NCBI RefSeq assembly: GCF_024181385.1
Contig: NZ_CP051305.1
Span: 1,116,001 to 1,180,000 of the forward strand
Direction of reading: 5' to 3'
Origin: Treponema sp. OMZ 798
GTDB lineage: Bacteria; Spirochaetota; Spirochaetia; Treponematales; Treponemataceae
Length of the DNA: 64,000 nt
Positions 26,912 through 34,980 of this stretch are shown here, one piece after another. The notes under the pieces were generated by a model, which was not told the origin of the DNA, did not search any database, and was given only the letters and a program-made list of their open reading frames with translations. Position 1 is the first letter of the stretch. Each line of letters opens with the position of its first letter. Made by a program: the position numbers and the translations under genes.

Positions 26912-27522
26912 TCTGCTTTATCTTTTTCGGCACTTGATTTATTTTCTTCTTTTTTAAGTTCAGGCGGATTTAAAAGTTTTTCAATTTCTTTTTCAAGTGA
27001 ATTTATAGTTTTTTTATCGTCTTCTTGTGTAAACTTTTCTTTTGATCCGTCCAATAGTTCTTTTGCTTTTTCATACTTTTTTACTATAATTAAAAGCCTC
27101 ACATAGTTAAAAAAATATTCAGGAGTTTCCTTATCTTCCAAATAAATTTTTTCATAAATTAAAAGAGCCTTTTCATCTTTTCCCGATGAGGCCAGAGCAT
27201 AGGCATAGGCTGTAGATAGTTTTATGTTTTCAGGAGCTTTTTGGTAAAGAGGTTCAATATATTTTAGGCAAGAATCCCAATCTTTTTGAAGGGCATAAAC
27301 TTGAGCCAAATTATATTGGACCGCATTTTTATATATTTCCGATTTTTCGGCTTTAAGGTAATAATCTACTGCCTTAGAATAGTTTTTTAGCTCTGCATAG
27401 CCTTGGGCTATCGAAAAATACTCTCCCGCGAGATCTTCTTCGACAGCCCCCTTTGCAAAAGCTTTTGAAAATGAAAGAAAAAACAAGACTCCTAAAAAAA
27501 GTATAAAAATATTTTTCTTCAT
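26884..27522 (-). CDS. Exported TPR protein
   Basis: A 212-residue protein with a signal peptide (IFILFLGVLFFLSFSKAFAK, cleavage near AFA-K) and four to five tetratricopeptide-like repeats between residues about 30 and 165: YFSIAQGYAELKNYSKAVDY, AVQYNLAQVYALQKDWDSC, STAYAYALASSGKDEKALL and YVRLLIIVKKYEKAKELL. It ends in a Lys/Glu/Ser-rich tail. It is probably periplasmic and acts in protein-protein contacts. It lies 14 bases after the upp-like gene and is likely co-transcribed with it. Confidence 0.7.
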   Translation of the reverse strand: MKKNIFILFLGVLFFLSFSKAFAKGAVEEDLAGEYFSIAQGYAELKNYSKAVDYYLKAEKSEIYKNAVQYNLAQVYALQKDWDSCLKYIEPLYQKAPENIKLSTAYAYALASSGKDEKALLIYEKIYLEDKETPEYFFNYVRLLIIVKKYEKAKELLDGSKEKFTQEDDKKTINSLEKEIEKLLNPPELKKEENKSSAEKDKADQSKTGTAS

Positions 27523-27536
27523 TTTTTTTGAATCCC

Positions 27537-28598
27537 TTAATTTTCTAAGACCGTTTTTTCTATCTGTCTTAGTTGAGAGCGGTATAGCCCCGAAATATTT
27601 GAGCCGTAGTCTGCAAGGAGCTGGATGATGTTTCGAGGTGTTTCATCAGTGTCGCTTCCGTTTATTCTGTCTCCTGCATCGCCCAAGCCCGGCATTATAT
27701 AGGCTGAAGCATTTAGGGCCGGGTCCATCCACAGGGTATAAAGAGTACAGTTATCCAAGGCCCGTACAATTCTCAAGGCTCCCTTTAAGGCAGAAATTAC
27801 ATGGAAGCAGCTTATGGATTTCGGTTTGATACCCAATTTTTTTAGGTGCTTTACAACAGTTACAAGGCTTCCTCCGGTTGCATTCATAGGATCTGCAAAA
27901 ATAAGGTCCTTGCCGTCCAAGTCTTTTAAGTTAAAATAGGACTTATCCAAATCAAGGATGTACTGCATATCGTCTTCTTTGCGAGAATCATCCCTTTTTA
28001 TCTTAAAGAGGGCAAAGGGGGTTACATAACCGTGAGAAGAATATTCTTCGATTTCTTTTGAAAGAATCATTGAAGGGAGGAGTGCCCCTCTTAGCATGAC
28101 GCACATAACTGTGTTTTCGATTTTATGGTCGATATCCGTTATCTTGTGAACGGCATAGTTTTGAACCGGATCGGTAACAGGGGTTTTTACTACAAGATAG
28201 TTTTTTTTGTCTTTTTGGTGTCCCTTATAAGCCAATTTAAAAAGCATTTCAAAGGAACGCTGGGTATAATACAAGAATTCGCTGTGGTCTGTTTTTATAG
28301 AGCGGAGCTTTGCAATAACTCTTGAAGCCTCTGCATGACTTTCGTGTTCCGTATCAAAGGAAAAGATTTTAAGCTGGGGTATTTCCTTGCAGATATTCTG
28401 CATAAGATGCCCCATCTCGGTATAGAGCCTTATAACCTCCTCCTTTGCCTTTTTCTTATTTTCGCCGCCATCCTTTTCCAAAATCGTAAAATTGTCAATA
28501 GCTTCCTGATAAAGAGCATTCATCTCATTAAGATGCCTTATATCGTCCTCAGTTAAATATCCGTCAAGAGCTTCAGCTCCCATAATTACCTTACCCAT
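27537..28598 (-). CDS. upp: Uracil phosphoribosyltransferase with long N-terminal extension
   Basis: The C-terminal half has UPRT signatures: the PRPP loop [36 protein letters not shown] and the uracil-binding [17 protein letters not shown]. It would salvage uracil to UMP. The protein is 353 residues, about 145 longer than typical bacterial UPRT. The N-terminal extension (about residues 1-120) is helical and charged and matches no domain I know. Such extension is more like some eukaryotic or spirochaete-specific forms. A hairpin array (28611-28735) lies just upstream of its GGGAG RBS and may control expression. Confidence 0.85.
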   Translation of the reverse strand: MGKVIMGAEALDGYLTEDDIRHLNEMNALYQEAIDNFTILEKDGGENKKKAKEEVIRLYTEMGHLMQNICKEIPQLKIFSFDTEHESHAEASRVIAKLRSIKTDHSEFLYYTQRSFEMLFKLAYKGHQKDKKNYLVVKTPVTDPVQNYAVHKITDIDHKIENTVMCVMLRGALLPSMILSKEIEEYSSHGYVTPFALFKIKRDDSRKEDDMQYILDLDKSYFNLKDLDGKDLIFADPMNATGGSLVTVVKHLKKLGIKPKSISCFHVISALKGALRIVRALDNCTLYTLWMDPALNASAYIMPGLGDAGDRINGSDTDETPRNIIQLLADYGSNISGLYRSQLRQIEKTVLEN

Positions 28599-28607
28599 AT
28601 CTACTCC

Positions 28608-28738
28608 CAGAAAAACTTTTTGCAGGAAGCCTCAGCTTCCGAAAAAAGTTTTTTCACGCAGTTTGTTTACAAACTGCATACAATATCGATAAACAGTGAG
28701 GCTGAATTTCTGCCGAACTGTTTATCAAATCTCCTAAT
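28608..28738 (-). repeat. Hairpin-array element upstream of upp
   Basis: Read on the minus strand: an AGGAG motif (28731-28735); a two-tier hairpin with outer stem GATAAACAG (28718-28726) and CTGTTTATC (28688-28696) and an inner GGC/GCC stem around GAAATT; the link ATATTGTAT; hairpin GCAGTTTG (28670-28677) with CAAACTGC (28658-28665); then a large hairpin of AAAAACTTTTT and GGAAGC arms (28611-28654). It abuts the GGGAG of the upp RBS. The same module order occurs before glgA. The last hairpin lies against the RBS, so an attenuation or RNA-stability role is plausible. Confidence 0.75.
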
Positions 28739-28787
28739 TTAAAATCAGGGAAGTATAAAAGAAAATCGGTAAAAATTCAAGTAGTTC

Positions 28788-28912
28788 GCTGAAAATCGGA
28801 CTTCCGTGTCCGATTTTCAGCTTAGAGTTTGCGGCAAGCGCAAACTCTTGAAGTTGGGAACCACCGGCATCCGTGTCCGATTTTAAGTTTAGAGTTTTGC
28901 CTAACGGCAAAA
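28788..28912. repeat. Hairpin cluster between upp and the UDG-fold gene
   Basis: GCTGAAAATCGGAC (28788-28801) pairs with its inverse at 28808-28821 (14 bp). AGAGTTTGC (28824-28832) pairs with GCAAACTCT (28840-28848). TTTTGCC (28895-28901) pairs with GGCAAAA (28906-28912) across the end of the next gene. The words CCGTGTCCGATTTT and TTAGAGTTT occur twice, at 28804-28831 and 28871-28898. The AGAGTTTGC hairpin is the same type as the second hairpin of the elements at 38.3 and 40.4 kb. The array is probably the 3' end of the UDG transcript or a decayed element copy. Confidence 0.6.
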
Positions 28913-29572
28913 TATCTTATTTTTTAATATATATTTATATAGTGCTTTTTTTATATCTATTGATATATTTGCTACATTTTTTCTTGCGGGAGTATGCAAT
29001 GGGACAACACGGATTGGCCTTCCTTTAAAAGTATAATAATAGATATTTATTTTTTTACCTTGTTCTTCATAAGTTTCCGGTTCCTTGTTTTTGTCTTGTT
29101 TTAAAATGGCATCGTCAGTTTTTACATAATATTTTTTAAAAAATTTTGAGTACATGTCTTTGGAAGTAAGTACAATTGTATCAATGTCCTTGTATTTATC
29201 AAGAAGGGAGTTAAGATCGTTAGTTTCCATAACTTCAAGATTTTCATCTGAGTTATTATCCTCTTTTCGCTTTGCTTTTTTGACAATGTCTGTTATACCT
29301 ATATTGTGTTTTTTCAATACTTCTTTTTTTTCTTTTATTTTTTTTAATGAATTTTCTTTACAGTCTAAAGCATATTCTATTAATTCCCAAAATTCGTTAC
29401 ATTTATTGCCGTAATACCAATCTTCTTTGTCATTTTCTTTATTAGGATCCGTAAAATCTTTTCCCGGAAAGGTACCCAATATTAAAGTCTTTGTGTTTTT
29501 AGAGACGAAGGGCTCAAACGGATGTACATGTTCTGTGCTGCTATTTAAAGCAGAATTGTTTTTGTTGTTCAT
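28901..29572 (-). CDS. Uracil-DNA-glycosylase-fold protein
   Basis: A 223-residue protein. It shows the UDG superfamily pattern: TLILGTFPGKDF (GxxPG motif), WYYGNKCNEFWELI (the YYGN..N.FW motif found in Mug/TDG-like and deoxyinosine glycosylases) and a C-terminal PLHTPAR segment in the place of the HxSP loop. A role in removing damaged bases is inferred. There is a charged insertion rich in Lys, Asp and Asn at about residues 85-120 that is not typical. No RBS stronger than AAGGAAAA is seen. It stands alone. Confidence 0.7.
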   Translation of the reverse strand: MNNKNNSALNSSTEHVHPFEPFVSKNTKTLILGTFPGKDFTDPNKENDKEDWYYGNKCNEFWELIEYALDCKENSLKKIKEKKEVLKKHNIGITDIVKKAKRKEDNNSDENLEVMETNDLNSLLDKYKDIDTIVLTSKDMYSKFFKKYYVKTDDAILKQDKNKEPETYEEQGKKINIYYYTFKGRPIRVVPLHTPARKNVANISIDIKKALYKYILKNKIFCR

Positions 29573-29717
29573 AAAATTTTCCTTAAAATATAATTTTCCG
29601 CTTTTTGCGATTGCCCCTATAAATTGCGGAAAGTTTTATAAGGGCAGTTTAATTATTTACCAAAGGACAGAATGTCCGAGGTTCCATATTTGGTGAGTTT
29701 TCGCCAGAAAACTCGAA

Positions 29718-29771
29718 GCTCAAGAATGTACAAGAATGTACAAGAATGTACAAGGATGTACATTCTTGAGC
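29718..29771. repeat. 14-bp inverted repeat with 10-bp tandem repeats, just past the lipoprotein stop
   Basis: GCTCAAGAATGTAC (29718-29731) and GTACATTCTTGAGC (29758-29771) are perfect inverse copies. Between and including the left arm, the 10-bp word AAGAATGTAC is repeated in tandem, four times with the last copy altered by one base. The repeat ends 2 bases from the stop of the Ig-like lipoprotein gene. It could be its terminator, or the cruciform that marks the end of a retroelement-diversified target region (see findings). Confidence 0.8.
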
Positions 29772-29773
29772 GG

Positions 29774-32038
29774 TTAAAAGACTGTAAGACAACAAACTCC
29801 AAAACCATCGAACTTATTTTGGAAGTACACATTGCCATTGTCGAAATATACTCGCCAAGCGAGTTCGTAGGGGTAGGAAACTTGAGACGATGACCAAAAG
29901 GCAAAAGTGCCGAGACTTGAATCGGCATAGGAGCTTCCGAGACCGTATATCTTTGCAAGGCTCGCATTGATTGCCTCGCGGTTTCTATACACCCCGCATA
30001 GCTCCGCAAGGCTGGGCATATACCATACAAAGTTTATACCGCCGAGCTGTGCAGCATATATTGTATTATACCGGTTTACCCAGTTAAAGGCAGGATAGTT
30101 TTCTGAAACAACAGCGTCCTTTGTCCCTTCAGGGTCTATACTGCATATATAATCCCAGTTATCGCTTCCGTCAAGGTCTCCGGTAAATGTTGCTGTGGAA
30201 GCAGCTCCGTTTCCTGCAACAGAGGGTTCACAGATTATACCTTCAAACCCCGTATTATAACCGGTACTGTCTATCTTTGCCCATCTTAAATCTGCTATAT
30301 GAAGGGCTATACCTATTGCTCTTCCATAGCCGTTTAGCCCTGCAATAATTGCAACAGGAGGATTGCTCTCGTCTATTGCCGTATAATCATCTTTAGAAAC
30401 AAGGTTCTCATCTTTTAAGACTATCTTTCCTAGGGTGTAGCCGCTATAGTCTTTTACTATAATCTTTCCCGTTCCTTGTGCGGGACTACCCCCTTCAGGC
30501 GTGCAGGTTACGGTAAGGTTTGTTTCCCCTGCCGTATAAGGACAGTACACATTTGCCTTTACCAAGGTATCGTTTACTATTTGTACATCACTTAAAGCAG
30601 GAATTCCGGTAAAACTTGTTGCGCTTATACCGGGTGCGGTAAAGTTTTTCCCCGTAATAGTTACAGGCAGCTTATTTCCTCCGTAACTTGTTCCCGCTTT
30701 GGGTATCGTCATGCTCATAATTTGAGGTGCACCGTAAAGCTTTAAAGTACTTGTTACTGCCTCTTTTACCTCATCAAAGTACACGGCTGCCGTGTATACT
30801 CCGCTTTCAGGCGGTAAGGGAAGCTCGGCAGTAAAACTTGCCGCATCTCCCACATCGGCAGGAATCGTTACCGTACTTCCGGCAACCTCAGCTCCGCTTG
30901 AATCCAAGAGCTTTATCTTTGTAAGGCCTCGGATATCAAAGTTTTTTCCCGTTACTTTTACACTTACCTTCTCTGCACTGCCAAAGGGAAGCTGATTAGG
31001 CGTAAGCGTTATCTTTGTTACTCTTGCAGGACTTGAAACTATAAAAGAAGCCGTAGCTTCGGCAGGAAAGGCACTGTTGACGATTGCCTTTACGGTGTAT
31101 AAAGTTCCTTCATCTGTCGACCATGAAAGAACAGGAGCTTGGACGGTTGCAGCAGCCTTATTGTTCATTGTATCGATTGCTGCCGTTACCGGCGGATAAT
31201 TTGTCAAGCCGTCGGTAATCTGAACCAAAAGGCTAGTCAGCTTATCAAAATTGCTTCCGCTTACCGTTACTTCGATATTCCTGTTCGTCATCTTGGTGTC
31301 CAAGTGGGTGCGGTTAAGACTTATACCTGTAACCTCCGCATCCTCTGACGGCGTGATGTTTACGGAAGCCGCCGTACTTTCATTGCCTGCCATGTCTACA
31401 GCCTTTAAACTAAAGGCATAAAGTGCGGGCGGGCTTTGCACTTGTACATTTGTAAGCTCAAAAGTTTGTACTCCTTTCGCTATCGTTTCGATAGTTTCGT
31501 TTGCTCCGTTTACATTGTATGTAAGGCGCAGCTCTTTTAAGCCTGAGTCGGCAGGGTCAGTCCACTTGAGAATAATCTTCTTTGTGCTTAACCTATATTC
31601 CGCAGTCAAATTAGCAGGAGCAGGGGGCGGCTCTTTGTCTATATTGCTAATCTCAATAATTTCAACTTCCCTTCGGCCCTCATTGTCCTGAACCCCCACG
31701 GAATACTTAGCGTTTTCGCTTACCTCAAAACTATTGCCGGTAATTGCCGTTCCGCTTGCCAAAACATCCTTTGCGCTGTGTACGCCTTTTTTCCATTTTG
31801 CAGTCTTTACAGAGGTGCTTGAAGTAAAGCTGATGGTAACCTTGTTCTTTGTCAAAACCGTCTTTTCAGGACTTTGGTTAAGAGTAAGAGTCATAGGCTC
31901 TCCGGTCTTTGTTTCCTGTTTTACCTCAGGTTTTTGCGGACAGCCGATAAATAAGAAGCCCGCAACCGACAACAATACAGTAAAAAATACTGCCCGATTT
32001 AAGAATTTCTTCTTAATTTTTAAATTAGTTTTTTCCAT
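29774..32038 (-). CDS. Large Ig-like/IPT-repeat lipoprotein with C-type-lectin-like C-terminus
   Basis: A 754-residue surface lipoprotein. The signal peptide ends in VAGFLFIGC, with lipidation at the Cys near residue 33. Then come a fibronectin-type region at about 135-225 (PPPAPANLTAEYRLSTKKII) and several IPT/TIG-type repeats (VTGISLNRTHL, VTKITLTPNQL, MSMTIPKAGTSYGGNKLPVT). The C-terminal 200 residues resemble the DUF1566/FGE-type C-type-lectin fold: GRAIGIALHIADLRWAKI, WYMPSLAEL and a closing FWSSSQ...AWRVYFDNGNVYF. That end is the place where diversity-generating retroelements vary Treponema proteins such as TvpA. Adhesion or host contact is inferred. A hairpin-rich leader and a G10 tract lie upstream. 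Confidence 0.8.
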   Translation of the reverse strand: MEKTNLKIKKKFLNRAVFFTVLLSVAGFLFIGCPQKPEVKQETKTGEPMTLTLNQSPEKTVLTKNKVTISFTSSTSVKTAKWKKGVHSAKDVLASGTAITGNSFEVSENAKYSVGVQDNEGRREVEIIEISNIDKEPPPAPANLTAEYRLSTKKIILKWTDPADSGLKELRLTYNVNGANETIETIAKGVQTFELTNVQVQSPPALYAFSLKAVDMAGNESTAASVNITPSEDAEVTGISLNRTHLDTKMTNRNIEVTVSGSNFDKLTSLLVQITDGLTNYPPVTAAIDTMNNKAAATVQAPVLSWSTDEGTLYTVKAIVNSAFPAEATASFIVSSPARVTKITLTPNQLPFGSAEKVSVKVTGKNFDIRGLTKIKLLDSSGAEVAGSTVTIPADVGDAASFTAELPLPPESGVYTAAVYFDEVKEAVTSTLKLYGAPQIMSMTIPKAGTSYGGNKLPVTITGKNFTAPGISATSFTGIPALSDVQIVNDTLVKANVYCPYTAGETNLTVTCTPEGGSPAQGTGKIIVKDYSGYTLGKIVLKDENLVSKDDYTAIDESNPPVAIIAGLNGYGRAIGIALHIADLRWAKIDSTGYNTGFEGIICEPSVAGNGAASTATFTGDLDGSDNWDYICSIDPEGTKDAVVSENYPAFNWVNRYNTIYAAQLGGINFVWYMPSLAELCGVYRNREAINASLAKIYGLGSSYADSSLGTFAFWSSSQVSYPYELAWRVYFDNGNVYFQNKFDGFGVCCLTVF

Positions 32039-32078
32039 AACTAATTTTCTCCTTTTAAAGAAATTAATTTATATAAAA

Positions 32079-32214
32079 GGGAACCTCTAAAAACTTCAGT
32101 TTTTTAGAGGTTTTCCTTAAATTTAACTTGCGATGTTTTTCATAAGTCATTAATACATAAAGGCTTATGAAAAACTCGACGGGCATATCTAAAAACCTAA
32201 CAAAGTTTTTAGAT
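32079..32214 (-). repeat. Three-hairpin leader of the Ig-like lipoprotein gene
   Basis: In the order met by a minus-strand transcript: GTTTTTAGAT-type stem (32205-32214 with 32187-32196, 10 bp), GTTTTTCATAAG stem (32164-32175 with 32135-32146, 12 bp), and an AACCTCTAAAAACT stem (32082-32095 with 32098-32112). An AAGGAG RBS follows at about 32048-32054. The arms of the last hairpin resemble the ends of the IS at 20553-21762. A further long hairpin lies at about 32322-32374, right of the G tract. Confidence 0.6.
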
Positions 32215-32300
32215 TGAGAAAAAATTTTATTCGAAAAATCAAAACTTATATGAGAAAAACAAAATAATCGGTTAGAGATATTAGAACTAATAGAGAAAAT

Positions 32301-32310
32301 GGGGGGGGGG
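32301..32310. repeat. Homopolymeric G10 tract
   Basis: Ten G's in a row in otherwise very AT-rich DNA, 263 bases upstream of the lipoprotein ATG. On the minus strand it is C10, followed after a few bases by TAATAT-like -10 candidates. Poly-G/C tracts in treponemal promoters are known to change length and switch expression; whether this one does so is untested. Confidence 0.85.
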
Positions 32311-32473
32311 TAAACTAGGCTAACATTTTTGTTTCTTTACAAAGCCTAAAAAGGGAAAGCAAAGAAACTAATGTTAAACACAAAAAATACTTAACCATAT
32401 AAAGACAATACTCTAAAAACTGCAAGATGTCAAGACTGTTATAAAAATGACATAAAAATATCGAAGTATAAAA

Positions 32474-33295
32474 TTAAAAAAGTTTATCGAGCTGCAATGA
32501 ATGGGATATATCGTAGATAAATCCATTGCTTTGACAATAAGCCTCTATGTCTTTTTCAATTTTTTTGCTTGGGCCGTATTCCAGTAAATAGACGGTAAAT
32601 CCATAGGTTTTACATTGAGCCAGATAGGCAAGAAAATACTCTCTGTCTTCTATGGGTTTTACTCCAAAGGTGTTATCCTTAAAATTGATTTCGGTAAATA
32701 CACTTTCCTGATTAATTCCGTTTACGATTCCTTTAAGAGCATTTTCCTTCATTGCCTGACTTATAAAAGTATCTCCGCCGTTGATTATAATAGGTTTATT
32801 TTCTTTATGTATTTCCTGTAAAAGAGTCATAAGTCCCCGATATATTTCGGGTGTTTGATAATGATAATAGATGTCGGCATTATCAAGAAAAAAACCGTCT
32901 ATGCCTTTTTGAGATAAGAGCCGTGCTTTGTCCTTAATTCTTTTTTGCCATCTTTTGTCCGCAACATTTATCCATTTTTCTTCATCCCAATTTTCATAGT
33001 CGCCTAAAGCTAGATATTTAAATGCTTCATAATCATCGCGGAATGTTTCGATAGAGCCGATGTTTAAATAAGAAAATATATTAACATTCCCGTTTTTGTG
33101 AAGCTGTTCTATATCTTTTTTAGAAAAAAATTCAGCATCAATTACCAGCGTTTTTATTCCTTTAAGATTTACAGCTTTGTCGGGGGCCATACCTATCAGT
33201 ACTTTATACTCTTTGTTGTTTTCTGCCGCCATGCCTTTTATTAAAATAATCGTAAAAAAAATCAAAACCATGTAAAGATATTTTATGTTTTTCAT
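32474..33295 (-). CDS. Exported GH114-type glycoside hydrolase (endo-alpha-1,4-polygalactosaminidase family)
   Basis: A 273-residue protein with a signal peptide (YLYMVLIFFTIILIKGMAA, cleavage after AA near residue 23). The rest is a TIM-barrel like TM1410/GH114 proteins: LVIDAEFFSKKDIEQLHKNG, NIFSYLNIGSIETFRD, GIDGFFLDNADIYY (acid residues on the barrel strand) and IIINGGDTFI. Members of this family cleave alpha-1,4-linked galactosamine polymers in exopolysaccharide and biofilm. Activity on host or biofilm glycans is inferred. It is 36 bases from the upstream methyltransferase gene and may share its promoter. Confidence 0.8.
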   Translation of the reverse strand: MKNIKYLYMVLIFFTIILIKGMAAENNKEYKVLIGMAPDKAVNLKGIKTLVIDAEFFSKKDIEQLHKNGNVNIFSYLNIGSIETFRDDYEAFKYLALGDYENWDEEKWINVADKRWQKRIKDKARLLSQKGIDGFFLDNADIYYHYQTPEIYRGLMTLLQEIHKENKPIIINGGDTFISQAMKENALKGIVNGINQESVFTEINFKDNTFGVKPIEDREYFLAYLAQCKTYGFTVYLLEYGPSKKIEKDIEAYCQSNGFIYDISHSLQLDKLF

Positions 33296-33331
33296 AAACT
33301 GCTCCTTATCAAAATGAGAATATTATATCTC

Positions 33332-34051
33332 TTATTTATTTGCTGTGTATACTACGGCATAATCTTCTGCACGGCTTTCCGTAAAGCTGTAATCAGAATA
33401 TGCTGAAACGGATTTGAATCCTGCCTGCTTAAATAAGGCTAAAAGCATTTGCCTCTTAAGTGGATGTAATACCGTAAAATCCGAACCGACGGTACTGCGC
33501 TGCTTATCGGTAAATTCTATAGTAAATCTGATATCCCCGTCAGGTAAAAAATCATAGTGCCGCTTAAAAATAAAATCTTTTGTTTCTTTATCTTTAAAGT
33601 CCATTTTTTTATCAGCAAGGATGCGGTCATAATTGAGAACTTCAACAATAAAGATGCCGTGTTCCTCTAATGACCGATACACGGAACTAAAAAGACGGCG
33701 GATGACCTCTTCATCACGCAAATGTGGAAGCGTATTACCGAAACACAGTACTCCCTTAAATTTACCGAACTGCATAATATCGGCGATATCTGCATGATAG
33801 AACATAAGCTCACCTGTTTTGCGGATACACGAAGCTTTCTTTTCTGCAATTCCAATCATCTTTGCATTTAAGTCGAGTCCGCATATATTATATCCTTTTT
33901 GATATAAACCCATTGCAAGCTCACCGGTTGCACAGCCTGCATCGCACAATCTGCCCGGCAACGGACAAAGGTGTTGTATAAATTCAAGTTTTTCCGTTTC
34001 AAGCGGAAAAAGGTCGTTGTAATGTTCTGCAATTAAATCGTATACATTCAT
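33332..34051 (-). CDS. Class I SAM-dependent methyltransferase
   Basis: A 239-residue cytosolic protein with the Rossmann methyltransferase core: motif I RLCDAGCATGELAMGLYQKG near residue 34, acid loop NICGLDLNAKMIGIAEKK, motif II region YHADIADIMQF and motif III-like LEEHGIFIVEVLNYDR. The substrate is unknown; the C-terminal part (HYDFLPDGDIRFTIEF) is like small-molecule methyltransferases. It is transcribed divergently from the TetR gene, and their promoters share a 120-base space with GATAAC-type operator words, so the repressor may also control it. Confidence 0.82.
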   Translation of the reverse strand: MNVYDLIAEHYNDLFPLETEKLEFIQHLCPLPGRLCDAGCATGELAMGLYQKGYNICGLDLNAKMIGIAEKKASCIRKTGELMFYHADIADIMQFGKFKGVLCFGNTLPHLRDEEVIRRLFSSVYRSLEEHGIFIVEVLNYDRILADKKMDFKDKETKDFIFKRHYDFLPDGDIRFTIEFTDKQRSTVGSDFTVLHPLKRQMLLALFKQAGFKSVSAYSDYSFTESRAEDYAVVYTANK

Positions 34052-34112
34052 AGTTTTTCCTTATAAAAGTAATCAGCATTGGTAATAGTTTTTTAGTAAA
34101 ATATATAGGCTT

Positions 34113-34141
34113 AGTATACGGTTAAGTGCTATGGTTATCAA
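34113..34141 (-). promoter_or_regulatory. Predicted promoter of the methyltransferase gene
   Basis: Minus strand: TTGATA (34136-34141), 17-base spacer, TATACT (34113-34118). The -35 box overlaps the word TTGATAACCAT, a partial match to the operator found at the tetR start (34189-34203). Confidence 0.65.
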
Positions 34142-34160
34142 GCGGTAAAAATTTTTCCTA

Positions 34161-34203
34161 TTGACAATTTTTTTCTTTTAAATATACTGATAACATGGTT
34201 ACC
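34161..34203 (+). promoter_or_regulatory. tetR promoter with overlapping operator
   Basis: TTGACA (34161-34166), 16-base spacer, TATACT (34183-34188). The operator-like word GATAACATGGTTACC (34189-34203) lies over the expected transcription start, the right place for self-repression. Thirteen of its 15 bases recur at the nitroreductase promoter (38226-38240). Confidence 0.7.
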
Positions 34204-34218
34204 AAAGAGGCAAAAAAA

Positions 34219-34872
34219 ATGAGTACGGGAACTTATGCACAAACACACGAAACGATTCTCAAAAACGGTAAAGAACTTTTTTTAAAAGAAGGCTTTGAGC
34301 GTGCCAACTTGCGTGAAATATGCAGGCTTTCAGGCGTTACCACAGGCGGATTTTACCGGCACTTTAAGGATAAGGCCTACCTTTTTTCCGCATTGGTGGA
34401 ACCTGCAATTCAGGGATTACAAGAACAGTATTCCGCCTCCGAAAAACTGTGTTTTACCATGCTTGAAAACAGCGGTATCGATGAAATATGGAAGGTTTCG
34501 GCTGAAGCCCTTGAAGATTTTGTCTCTTATATTTTCGATCACTTGGAATCCTTTAAACTGGTTCTCTGCTGTGCATCCGGTACCAAATATGCCGATTTTA
34601 CCGATTGGATGGTAAAGCGGGAAATCAAGGATATGTATAAAACCTACGAACTGCTTGAAAAAAAAGGCATTGCCGTCCGCCGGCTTCCCGAAAAAGAATT
34701 GCACATGCTGACCCACGCGTATTTTTCCTGTATATTTGAAACCGTGCTGCATAATTTCAAAAAAAAAGACGCTTTGAACTCAATGAAAACCCTTGCCGAA
34801 TTTTTTTCCGCCGGCTGGAGGAAAGTTTTTGGGCCGGAGGATGAAGAGAAAAAGGGGGAAGCGGAATTTTAA
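34219..34872 (+). CDS. TetR-family transcriptional regulator
   Basis: A one-component repressor. The N-terminal TetR helix-turn-helix is clear: ILKNGKELFLKEGFERANLREICRLSGVTTG and GFYRHFKDKAYLFSALVE. The ligand domain is variable as usual. I place the start at ATG 34219, which has GAGG at 34206-34210 and leaves a sensible leader; the in-frame ATG at 34195 lies at the predicted transcription start and inside the operator. The protein is then 217 residues. Likely targets are itself, the divergent methyltransferase and the nitroreductase-radical SAM-MATE cluster, inferred from shared operator words. Confidence 0.85.
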   Translation: MSTGTYAQTHETILKNGKELFLKEGFERANLREICRLSGVTTGGFYRHFKDKAYLFSALVEPAIQGLQEQYSASEKLCFTMLENSGIDEIWKVSAEALEDFVSYIFDHLESFKLVLCCASGTKYADFTDWMVKREIKDMYKTYELLEKKGIAVRRLPEKELHMLTHAYFSCIFETVLHNFKKKDALNSMKTLAEFFSAGWRKVFGPEDEEKKGEAEF

Positions 34873-34980
34873 TTTACTCTTTTACCTGTTTTTAGACTGT
34901 GACGATTGTTTATTAAGTCGGTTTGCTAAAACTAGAATTTTTTTGTGATATAATAAAAATGATCTAAGGAGGGAGTTCTT

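Noticed and set aside
29653..30030. 125-residue minus-strand frame overlapping the lipoprotein 3' end
   Set aside because: It is a shifted frame of the lipoprotein and the tandem-repeat hairpin; the lipoprotein frame has clear domains.
34195..34218. Upstream ATG of the tetR gene
   Set aside because: It lies at the predicted transcription start and inside the operator, without an RBS; ATG 34219 has GAGG at proper distance.
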